Positions 46,708 through 53,714 of a DNA stretch of 64,000 nt are shown one piece after another. The stretch's first letter is position 1. Every line of letters begins with the position of its first letter. The stretch is from Sorangium cellulosum So ce56 (GTDB taxonomy: Bacteria > Myxococcota_A > Polyangia > Polyangiales > Polyangiaceae), in NCBI RefSeq assembly GCF_000067165.1, contig NC_010162.1:5104501-5168500 (forward strand), written 5' to 3'. Both the position numbers and the translations under genes were made by a program. Below the pieces are notes generated by a model, which saw nothing but the letters and a program-made list of their open reading frames with translations, was not told where the DNA came from and made no database searches.

Positions 46708-48522
46708 GTGTCGGATTCGAGCTTTTCGCCCGGTCGCTCGGGCACTCCTGCCGTGCCTTCGTCTCGCTCTGCAGGGGGCGAGGAGGGCGATGGCCCCACC
46801 CGCGTCATGAGCGACACGGAGCGGCAGGCCGCGCTTGCCGCCGTGCGCGGAGCACAGGCCGCGGCCGCCGCCGCTGCGGTCACCTCGACGACCGCGGAGA
46901 CGGTTCGCCCTCCGCCGCCCCCTCCCCCCGCGGGGGCTCCCCCTCCCTCCGGGTCGGGCGCGGCGGCGCACGAGCTGGCCGCCGAGACGGTCCGCCCCGC
47001 TGCGCTCCCCAAGGGGCTCGCGGCGGCTGCTGCGCACGACGCGACCGCCGACACGGTCCGTCCACCCGCTCCTCCCACGGGGAGCGCGGAGAGCGCGGCG
47101 GACGAGCAGCCGGCGGAGGTGGACCCGCTCGTCGGCACCACGGTGGCGGGCGCGTACCACGTCATCCGCCTGCTCGGCGAAGGCGGCATGGGCCGCGTCT
47201 ACGAGACGCACCACATCCGCATCCCGGGCAAGCGGTTCGCGCTGAAGACGCTCCACCCCGAGCTCGCCCAGCAGGCCACCGTCCTCGCGCGGTTCCAGCG
47301 CGAGGCCGAGGCCGCAGCGTCGATCCGGAGCCCGCACGTCGTCGAGATCTTCGACGTGAACCGGCTGAGCGACGGCCGTCCGTGCATCATCGCCGAGTAC
47401 CTGGATGGCAAGGGCCTCGACGAGCTCCTCGCAGGGTCGGGAGGGCGGCTGCCGGCCGGCGCCGCGGTGCGGATCGCGCGCGAGGTATGCGACGGCATCG
47501 CGGCCGCGCACGCCGCGGGCATCGTTCACCGGGACATCAAGCCGGAGAACATCTTCCTCACGGGCGACCCTGCGTGTCCGACCGTGAAGGTCCTCGATTT
47601 CGGCATCTCGAAGACCTCCGCGCCGTCCACGCTCACGAGGACCGGCATGGTGCTCGGCACGCCGGCGTACATGGCCCCGGAGCAGGCGAAGGGGGAGGAG
47701 ATCGATCCTCGGGCCGACATCTACGCCGTGGGGGCGGTCCTCTACCACGCGCTCACCGGGAAGCGCCCCTTCGAGCGCAGCGACCCGACGGCAGTGCTCC
47801 TCGCGGTCATGACGGAGGAGCCGCCGCCGCTGCGATCGCTGAACCCGGAGATCCCGCCGGGCCTGGAGGCCGTCGTCCAGCGCGCCATGGCGAAGCAGAG
47901 AGAGGGCCGCCACGGCTCGATGAGCGAGCTCGCCAGCGAGCTCGCGCCCTACGAGGAAGCGGCCGCGCCCGGGCCGCCCAGCGCTCGCGCGTCGCTCGCG
48001 CGCGCGTCCGTCGTGCTCGGGCGGCCTTACGCGCTCTCGCATGCCTTCGGCCTTCCCGGCTCGGCGTCGTCGGAGGCGTACCTGACGCGGCAGATGGTCT
48101 TCCTCGCGGTGAGCCTCGGCCTTGGGTGGCTCGGCGCAGGCCTCGTCAGCTGCCTCGCCGGCTTCGCGCGCGCGGCGAGCAGCGACGCCGCCGCGCTGTC
48201 GGGACAGGGCGCCACCCTGCTCACGCTCGGGATCCTGTGCGCCCTGTTCGGCGTCGGGCTTCTCGGCGGCTTCTATGTCTTTCGGCGTGTCTGGCGGGAC
48301 GACGCCCGGATGAGCGCGCTCGCGCCGCGGCTCACGACGCCCGTCGTGATCGCCCTCGTGGCCTACGGGTCCGCGTCGCTGCTCGTGCGGCTCGTCGAGG
48401 CCGTGCTCCTGCAGCGCGCCATCGGCATCGCGTGGCCGGTCTGGGACGCGCTGCTCTTCCTCATCAGCGTGCTCGCCGCGGGCGCTGCCGCCCTGTTCCA
48501 GTGGCGAGGACAGCGGCGATGA
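46708..48522 (+). CDS. Ser/Thr protein kinase with four C-terminal TM segments
   Basis: A 604-residue protein from a GTG start. The N-terminal 140 residues are low-complexity with three ETVRP/DTVRP motifs (Thr65, Thr94, Thr116). The kinase domain covers about 148-400: Gly loop GEGGMGRVYE, Lys180, HRDIKPEN with Asp276, DFG 297-299, and GTPAYMAPEQ. The C-terminus holds four hydrophobic segments (about 452-478, 495-520, 540-560, 570-595). The repeated Thr motifs could be autophosphorylation or FHA-docking sites (inferred). All catalytic residues are present. A partner gene follows after 68 bp. Confidence 0.92.
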   Translation: MSDSSFSPGRSGTPAVPSSRSAGGEEGDGPTRVMSDTERQAALAAVRGAQAAAAAAAVTSTTAETVRPPPPPPPAGAPPPSGSGAAAHELAAETVRPAALPKGLAAAAAHDATADTVRPPAPPTGSAESAADEQPAEVDPLVGTTVAGAYHVIRLLGEGGMGRVYETHHIRIPGKRFALKTLHPELAQQATVLARFQREAEAAASIRSPHVVEIFDVNRLSDGRPCIIAEYLDGKGLDELLAGSGGRLPAGAAVRIAREVCDGIAAAHAAGIVHRDIKPENIFLTGDPACPTVKVLDFGISKTSAPSTLTRTGMVLGTPAYMAPEQAKGEEIDPRADIYAVGAVLYHALTGKRPFERSDPTAVLLAVMTEEPPPLRSLNPEIPPGLEAVVQRAMAKQREGRHGSMSELASELAPYEEAAAPGPPSARASLARASVVLGRPYALSHAFGLPGSASSEAYLTRQMVFLAVSLGLGWLGAGLVSCLAGFARAASSDAAALSGQGATLLTLGILCALFGVGLLGGFYVFRRVWRDDARMSALAPRLTTPVVIALVAYGSASLLVRLVEAVLLQRAIGIAWPVWDALLFLISVLAAGAAALFQWRGQRR

Positions 48523-48590
48523 GCCCGCGGCCGGGCCGCAGGACGCGGGCCATGGGCCGCTGTCCGGGCGTGTGTTAGGGGGAGCAGGCC

Positions 48591-49574
48591 ATGCCAGCGC
48601 AGGCATCTGGGACGAGCGCCCGCCAGGCCAGCCCCCCCGAAAGGCCGGGCACACAGGCGGGAACAACCACCGTGCTCGGCGCAGGCGGCAACGCCTCGGG
48701 CTCGCGCGCCTCCCTGCTGGCGCGGACGCCGCCCGCGGCGCTCTGGCTGGTCACGGGCGCGGCTGCGCTCGTGGCCGTCGTGTTCGCCGCGGCGCTGCTG
48801 CGCGACGGCGTCTCGCTCTCCCGGCTCGAGGCGGCCTCGCTCGCCGAGCGCGCGCCGCCGTCGAGCTCCGGCCTCCGGCGTCCGGTCGCGCCGCGACCTT
48901 CCGATGCTGTCCCCGCCGACGAGCTCGCCACGGCGACCGCGGGCGGCGTGCTCGCGCTGGAGGCGCTCGCCTCGCGCTACCCGAAGGATCCGGCGATCTT
49001 CCGCGCGCTGATGCTGCGCCACGCGCTCCCGCCGCCTTACCACGCCGCCGCGCTCGCCGCGGTGAAGCGGCTGCTGGAGCTCGATCCGGGGGCTGCGGCC
49101 GACGACGACGTGAAGCGCATCGTTTCGAGCGCCGCCGGCGGACCGCCCGAGGCGGCCTCGGGCGCGCTCGACCTCATGGCGAGCGGCATGGGGAGCCACG
49201 GGGCGGATCTGCTCTACGAGCTCGCGGTGGGCAGCTCCGCGCTGAAGGAGCGCGCCGCGAAGCGGCTCGCGGAGGCCGCGGTCCTGGGGCGAGCGACGCC
49301 CGCGCTGCGCGTCGCCCACGAGCTCCGGATCGCGCCCTCCTGCAAGGCGAGGCAGGCCTTGCTGGCGCGCGCGACGACCGATGGCGATCGGCGCGCCGTC
49401 GATGTCCTCGCGCCGCTCATCACCAGCAAGGGCAAGGGGTGCGGCTTTCTTGGCATGAGCCGGTGCGCGGCGGCTTGCGCCTCGATCGCGGGAGAGATCA
49501 AGGCGGCGATCCAGGCGATCGAGGCGCGCACCGGGCCATCGCCCCGGGCGGCCGACGCGCCCGCGAGCCGATGA
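48591..49574 (+). CDS. single-TM hypothetical protein downstream of kinase
   Basis: A 327-residue protein. A cytoplasmic N-terminus is followed by one TM segment at about 48-72 (AALWLVTGAAALVAVVFAAALL). After a linker comes a helical-repeat region (about 115-300) of HEAT-like character: TAGGVLALEALASRYPKDPAIFRALML, LAAVKRLLELDPGAAADDDVKRIV, KRLAEAAVLGRATPALRVAHEL. Three Cys near residues 300-315 (KGCGFLGMSRCAAAC) are conspicuous. It is in the same transcription unit as the kinase, so it is a candidate substrate or scaffold. Confidence 0.7.
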   Translation: MPAQASGTSARQASPPERPGTQAGTTTVLGAGGNASGSRASLLARTPPAALWLVTGAAALVAVVFAAALLRDGVSLSRLEAASLAERAPPSSSGLRRPVAPRPSDAVPADELATATAGGVLALEALASRYPKDPAIFRALMLRHALPPPYHAAALAAVKRLLELDPGAAADDDVKRIVSSAAGGPPEAASGALDLMASGMGSHGADLLYELAVGSSALKERAAKRLAEAAVLGRATPALRVAHELRIAPSCKARQALLARATTDGDRRAVDVLAPLITSKGKGCGFLGMSRCAAACASIAGEIKAAIQAIEARTGPSPRAADAPASR

Positions 49575-49667
49575 CCGCGCCCGTGTGCCGGTGACCGCGC
49601 CTGCGAGCCGGTGACCGCGCCCGCGTGCCGATGACCGCGTCTGCGAGCCGGTGACCGCGCCCGCGTG
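49568..49667. repeat. 20-bp minisatellite, five copies
   Basis: Units of the form ccggtgaccgcgcccgcgtg repeat with an exact 20-bp period. They alternate at two positions (cgtg / gcgag ends), so the higher-order unit is about 40 bp. The first unit holds the stop codon of the upstream gene. The period is not a multiple of three and the array is not coding. Confidence 0.9.
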
Positions 49668-49725
49668 CCCATCGTCTCACGCTCGAATCGATGACGTTGA
49701 CCGAGGGTTGCGCAGGTGGGAGCCT

Positions 49726-49734
49726 TGCCATAAT
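49726..49734 (+). promoter_or_regulatory. extended -10 (TGc-CATAAT) promoter candidate for DAHP synthase
   Basis: The motif tgccataat sits 12 bp before the ATG. A TTGCGC hexamer lies 15 bp upstream of CATAAT, and a TTGACC lies further away. If used, transcription would start only a few bases before the start codon. Confidence 0.35.
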
Positions 49735-49746
49735 AGGGCTCAACTC

Positions 49747-51120
49747 ATGTACGTTCCTGCTCAACCCTGGTCGCCGGACTCATGGCGTGAACGGTTCAAC
49801 GCTGCGCCGCTCCCCTATGACGATCCCGATGCCGTCCAGGTGGCCGTCGAGAAGCTCCGGGCGCTGCCGCCGCTCGTGACCTCGTGGGAGGTCGAGCGAC
49901 TCAAAGGCTATCTGGCCGAAGCGCAGCTCGGCCGCCGGTTCGTGCTCCAGGGGGGAGACTGCGCGGAGACGCTCGACGACTGCCGCCCGAACATCGTCAC
50001 GAACAAGCTCAAGATCCTGCTCCAGATGTCGCTCGTGCTGGTGCACGGCGCCCGCCGGCCGGTGGTGCGCCTCGGGCGCTTCGCCGGACAGTACGCCAAG
50101 CCGCGCTCCAGCCCTGTCGAGACGCGCGATGGCGTGAGCCTGCCCAGCTATTTCGGGGATCTCATCAATCGCGCTCCCTTCGACGCCACCGCCCGGCGCC
50201 CCGATCCAAACCTGATGATCGCTGGATACCAGCACGCGGCGATCACCCTGAATTTCATCCGTTCCCTGTCGGAGGGCGGCTTCGCCGATCTGCACCACCC
50301 GGAGTACTGGGACCTGAGCTTCCTCGAGCGGGCGGATCTGCCCGGGGAGCTGCGCGAGCGATACCAGCGGATGACGGAGCAGGTCGGGGAGGCCCTTCGG
50401 TTCATGGAGGCGCTCGCGGAGGTGCCGGTCGGGGAGCTCTCTCGGGTCGAGTTCTTCACGAGCCATGAAGGGCTCAACCTGCACTACGAGTCCGCGCAGA
50501 CGCGGAAGGTCGCGCGCCGGCCTGGCTTCTACGACCTGACGACCCACCTGCCCTGGATCGGCGAGCGCACGCGGCAGCCGGACGGCGCGCACGTCGAGTT
50601 CTTCAGCGGCGTGGAGAACCCGCTGGGCATCAAGCTCGGCCCGAAGACGCTCCGCGACGACGTGATCCGCCTCCTCGACCGGCTCAACCCGGCGGACGAG
50701 CCGGGCAAGATCGTGCTCATCGTGCGCATGGGCGCGGGCCGCGTGCGCGACGGGCTCCCGCCGCTCATCGAGGCGGTGCGGTCCGCGGGGCGCAAGGTGC
50801 TCTGGATGTCCGACCCGATGCACGGCAATACCCTGACGACGTCCAGCGGGATCAAGACACGGAATTTCGAGGATATCCTCACCGAGATCGAGGCGAACTT
50901 CGAGGTGCACGAATCCATGGGATCCAACCTCGGCGGCGTCCACTTCGAGCTCACGGGCGACGATGTCACCGAGTGCGTCGGGGCTGGCCTCACGGAGTCC
51001 GATCTCGACCAGCGCTACGCGAGCCTGTGCGACCCGAGGCTGAACTACCGCCAGTCGCTCGAGATGGCGTTCCGCATCGCCCACCGCATGGCGGAGTCCT
51101 CCCGGCGCGCGAGGGGCTGA
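49747..51120 (+). CDS. class II 3-deoxy-D-arabino-heptulosonate 7-phosphate (DAHP) synthase
   Basis: A 457-residue enzyme that joins phosphoenolpyruvate and erythrose 4-phosphate, the first step of the shikimate pathway. Type II signatures: WSPDSWR start, LVTSWEVERLK, FVLQGGDCAETLDDC, KILLQMSLVL, RLGRFAGQYAKPRS, GFYDLTTHLPWIGERTRQ, SDPMHGNT (metal ligand region), FEVHESMGSNLGGVHFELTGDDVTECVG, and RYASLCDPRLNYRQSLEMAF. The metal-binding Cys, His, Glu and Asp are in place. Bacterial class II enzymes serve either primary or secondary metabolism; no cluster is seen here. The ATG at 49747 is preferred over in-frame extensions through the minisatellite. Confidence 0.95.
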   Translation: MYVPAQPWSPDSWRERFNAAPLPYDDPDAVQVAVEKLRALPPLVTSWEVERLKGYLAEAQLGRRFVLQGGDCAETLDDCRPNIVTNKLKILLQMSLVLVHGARRPVVRLGRFAGQYAKPRSSPVETRDGVSLPSYFGDLINRAPFDATARRPDPNLMIAGYQHAAITLNFIRSLSEGGFADLHHPEYWDLSFLERADLPGELRERYQRMTEQVGEALRFMEALAEVPVGELSRVEFFTSHEGLNLHYESAQTRKVARRPGFYDLTTHLPWIGERTRQPDGAHVEFFSGVENPLGIKLGPKTLRDDVIRLLDRLNPADEPGKIVLIVRMGAGRVRDGLPPLIEAVRSAGRKVLWMSDPMHGNTLTTSSGIKTRNFEDILTEIEANFEVHESMGSNLGGVHFELTGDDVTECVGAGLTESDLDQRYASLCDPRLNYRQSLEMAFRIAHRMAESSRRARG

Positions 51121-51192
51121 GTCGAGGACAGGAGTCTCCTGCTGGCGTTCCGTCGAGGCTGCCCAATGAACACCCGCAGGGGGTAGTTCGCC

Positions 51193-51906
51193 ATGCAGAC
51201 CATCTCGACGGAACAGGGTGAGAGCCGACAGGGCGGAGAGCAAGCCACGACGGATGCCTCGCACGAGTGCCCGCAGCGCTCCGGCGCCAGCCCCACGCTG
51301 CTCGAACATTTGCTGCCTGAGGCCGATATCGTCATGAACCACGCGATCGTGGTGATGGCGCCACCGGAGGTGACGTACGCCACGCTGAAGAGGGTGGATT
51401 TCGCGAGGAGCCGCTCTCTCCTGCTGCGCGCGGTCTTCGCGCTCCGCCTGGCCGCCGTGCGGCGCGCCCGGCGCAGGCTCCGCCTCGCGCCGCTCCCGGC
51501 GCGCGTGCGGATGTCGCTCCAGAACATCGAGGATTACGGCCAGTCCAAGCTCGCCGAAAAGGAGGGTTCCGAGATCGTCATCGGCTCGATCGCGCGCCTG
51601 TTCAGCATGGAGAGCCTGTTCACGAGGCGGACCGCCGCCGAGTTCAAGTCGTTCGACTGCGCGGGTCACTTCAAGGCGGCGGCGAGCTTCGTCGTGATGC
51701 CCTACGGTCAGCGCCGGACGCTGCTCGCGTACGAGACGCGCATCCGCGCGACCGACACGCGGACGAGGCGGCGGCTGTTCCTCCTGGACGCGCTGACTGC
51801 GCCGCTCGGGAGGCTCGTCATGCGCCGGATGCTCCGCGTCGTCGCCAGGGTCGCCAAGTACCAGTGCGCGGTGCCGGCGCATCATCATCGCCAGCAGGCC
51901 ATGTAG
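51193..51906 (+). CDS. hypothetical protein with SRPBCC-like region
   Basis: A 237-residue protein. After about 35 disordered residues, a segment begins LLPEADIVMNHAIVVMAPPEVTYATLKRVDFARSRSLLLRAVFALR. This resembles the start of SRPBCC-type proteins (strand, then APPE helix), and the middle has a Lys/Arg-rich linker. The later part is beta-rich (SFVVMPYGQRRTLLAYETRIRATDTRTRRR) with a basic C-terminus. No catalytic motif. It lies 72 bp downstream of DAHP synthase. Function unknown. Confidence 0.6.
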   Translation: MQTISTEQGESRQGGEQATTDASHECPQRSGASPTLLEHLLPEADIVMNHAIVVMAPPEVTYATLKRVDFARSRSLLLRAVFALRLAAVRRARRRLRLAPLPARVRMSLQNIEDYGQSKLAEKEGSEIVIGSIARLFSMESLFTRRTAAEFKSFDCAGHFKAAASFVVMPYGQRRTLLAYETRIRATDTRTRRRLFLLDALTAPLGRLVMRRMLRVVARVAKYQCAVPAHHHRQQAM

Positions 51907-52197
51907 TCTCCTCGGAGTGCCGGGCGCGCGCCGCCGGCCGCGCGCCGGCCACGAGCGGGCGCGCGCGGCTCGCGCCCCCGCCGGGAGCGCTGCCCGGGCG
52001 CGCCTTGCGCCGCGGCCCTCGCTCGTGCACCCTACGCGGCGAAGGAGGCCCGCCGTGCACCCCATTGCATCGACGAGCCTCGGCCTGACGCGCCGCTGAG
52101 CGCGCCGGCGAGGCTCACATCCCCGAGCTCATCTCGCGTGTCGCTGGAACCGCGCGGCCGACGCGTAGGTGCGTCGCCGCGCCCTCGGGAGCATGGC

Positions 52198-52581
52198 ATG
52201 GGCAAAGATCGATCGCGGAGCCGCGAACGCGCGCGCTCCGTCGTGGATGCAGGTTCGTTGTTCGGTGGGACGGCGGCGCGGAGCGCGCAGCGCAAGGAGC
52301 GCCAGCTCTGCCGTCAGGTGCAGGAGGCGGTGAGCGACGCGCTCGCCGCGCTCCGCGACGACGTCCTCCAGGACGTCTGGGTGATGGGTGTGGAGCCGGC
52401 GCCCGACGCCAGCCGGCTCGCGGTGGTCGTGCAGGTCAGGCCTGGCACGCCGCCGGAGGTGGCGGCGGCGCGGCTGGAGAAGGTGGCGGGCTACGTGCGC
52501 GCGGAGGTCGCGGGGGCGATCACCCGCAAGCGCGCGCCGACGCTCGCGTTTCAGGTGCTGCCGCCGGAGGGAGAGCCGTGA
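52198..52581 (+). CDS. RbfA-like protein coupled to RtcB-type ligase
   Basis: A 127-residue protein from the ATG at 52198. After a basic start (MGKDRSRSRERARSVVDAG), residues 30-125 fit RbfA, the KH-like 30S assembly factor: ARSAQRKERQLCRQVQEAVSDALAAL, DDVLQDVWVMGVEPAPDASRLAVVVQV, and VAGYVRAEVAGAITRKRAPTLAFQVLP. Typical RbfA is about 120-130 residues. Its stop overlaps the GTG start of the RtcB-type gene (52578-52581), so expression is coupled. It may be a paralogue specialised for RNA repair. Whether another rbfA exists elsewhere in the genome is not visible. Confidence 0.72.
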   Translation: MGKDRSRSRERARSVVDAGSLFGGTAARSAQRKERQLCRQVQEAVSDALAALRDDVLQDVWVMGVEPAPDASRLAVVVQVRPGTPPEVAAARLEKVAGYVRAEVAGAITRKRAPTLAFQVLPPEGEP

Positions 52582-53705
52582 GCGCGCGCATCTCCGCGTG
52601 GCTCCCGGACGGCGCGAGCGCGGCGCTCAGCGCGTCGCTCTCGCGGCTCGCGCGCACCGACGACGTCGCTCACGTCGCGGTCATGCCCGACGCGCACGTG
52701 GCCGACGACGTGTGCGTCGGCACGGTGACCGCAACGACCCGCCGCCTCTTGCCGGCGGCGGTCGGCGGCGACATCGGCTGCGGCATGGTCGCGCTGCGGC
52801 TCCGCGCGGACGCCGATCTGCTCGCGGATCGCGATCGCGCGGCGCAGCTCCTCTCCGCGCTGCGCCGCCGCGTCCCGCACCTGTTGCGCCCTGCCGCCGG
52901 CGCCCCGCCGCTGCCCGGCGATCTCGCCGAGGCGCGGCTCGGCGCGCCTCGCCTCGAGGCGATGAAGCACCGCGAGGGCCGGATGGAGCTGGGTACGCTC
53001 GGCCGGGGCAACCATTTCCTGGAGGTGCAGCGCGACGAGGAGGGCGCGCTGTGGCTGCTCCTCCACAGCGGCTCGCGCGCCATGGGCCCGGCGATCCGGC
53101 AGCACCACGAGGCGCTCGCGGCGCGCGACCCGTCGGGCGTCCGCTTCCTCGACGCGGACAGCGAGGCCGGGCGCGCGTACCTCGACGACGCAGCCTGGGC
53201 AGCGAGGTACGCGCGCGCGAGCCGCGCGCGGATGGTCACCGAGGCCCTCTCGCTCTTCGCCGAGCTGTTCGGCGTCGACGCCGACGCGTCATCGCGCATC
53301 GAGATCGATCACAACCACGTCCGGCGCGAGGAGCACGGCGGACGCGCGCTGTGGGTGCACCGCAAGGGCGCCATGGGGCTCCGCGAGGGGGAGCCCGGCG
53401 TCGTGCCCGGGTCGATGGGGAGCCCGAGCTTCCACGTCGAGGGGCGCGGCCACCCCGAGGCGCTCGGCTCGTCAGCGCACGGCGCCGGGCGCGCGCTGCC
53501 GCGGGGCGAGGCGCGCCGCCGCATCGGCGCGCGGCAGCTGCTGCGCGAGGCCGAGGGCGTGTGGTTCGATCACCGCCTCGCGGACCGGCTGCGCGAGGAG
53601 GCGCCCTCGGCCTACAAGGACATCGGCGCGGTCATGCGGGCGCAACGCGACCTCGTGCGCGTCGTCCGCCGGCTCTGGCCGGTGCTCGTCTACAAGACGC
53701 CATGA
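52578..53705 (+). CDS. RtcB-family RNA ligase, short form
   Basis: A 375-residue Mn-dependent GTP-using RNA ligase that joins 2',3'-cyclic-phosphate and 5'-OH ends. Metal and GMP sites by motif: MPDAHVADDVCVG, GGDIGCGM (Asp, Cys), LGRGNHFLEVQ (Asn, His), LHSGSRAMG (His), IDHNHVRRE, VHRKG (His), and SSAHGAGRALPR (His guanylylated in homologues). All expected ligands are present. It is shorter than E. coli RtcB (about 408). The GTG start overlaps the RbfA-like stop. RtcB forms with ribosome-linked partners (RtcB2-PrfH) are known to reseal damaged rRNA; a similar role here is inferred. Confidence 0.9.
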   Translation: MSARISAWLPDGASAALSASLSRLARTDDVAHVAVMPDAHVADDVCVGTVTATTRRLLPAAVGGDIGCGMVALRLRADADLLADRDRAAQLLSALRRRVPHLLRPAAGAPPLPGDLAEARLGAPRLEAMKHREGRMELGTLGRGNHFLEVQRDEEGALWLLLHSGSRAMGPAIRQHHEALAARDPSGVRFLDADSEAGRAYLDDAAWAARYARASRARMVTEALSLFAELFGVDADASSRIEIDHNHVRREEHGGRALWVHRKGAMGLREGEPGVVPGSMGSPSFHVEGRGHPEALGSSAHGAGRALPRGEARRRIGARQLLREAEGVWFDHRLADRLREEAPSAYKDIGAVMRAQRDLVRVVRRLWPVLVYKTP

Positions 53706-53714
53706 GCGGACCCC

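Noticed and set aside
49651..49746. N-terminal extension of DAHP synthase into the minisatellite
   Set aside because: The family begins near the WSPDSWR motif, and the extension would translate a non-coding repeat.
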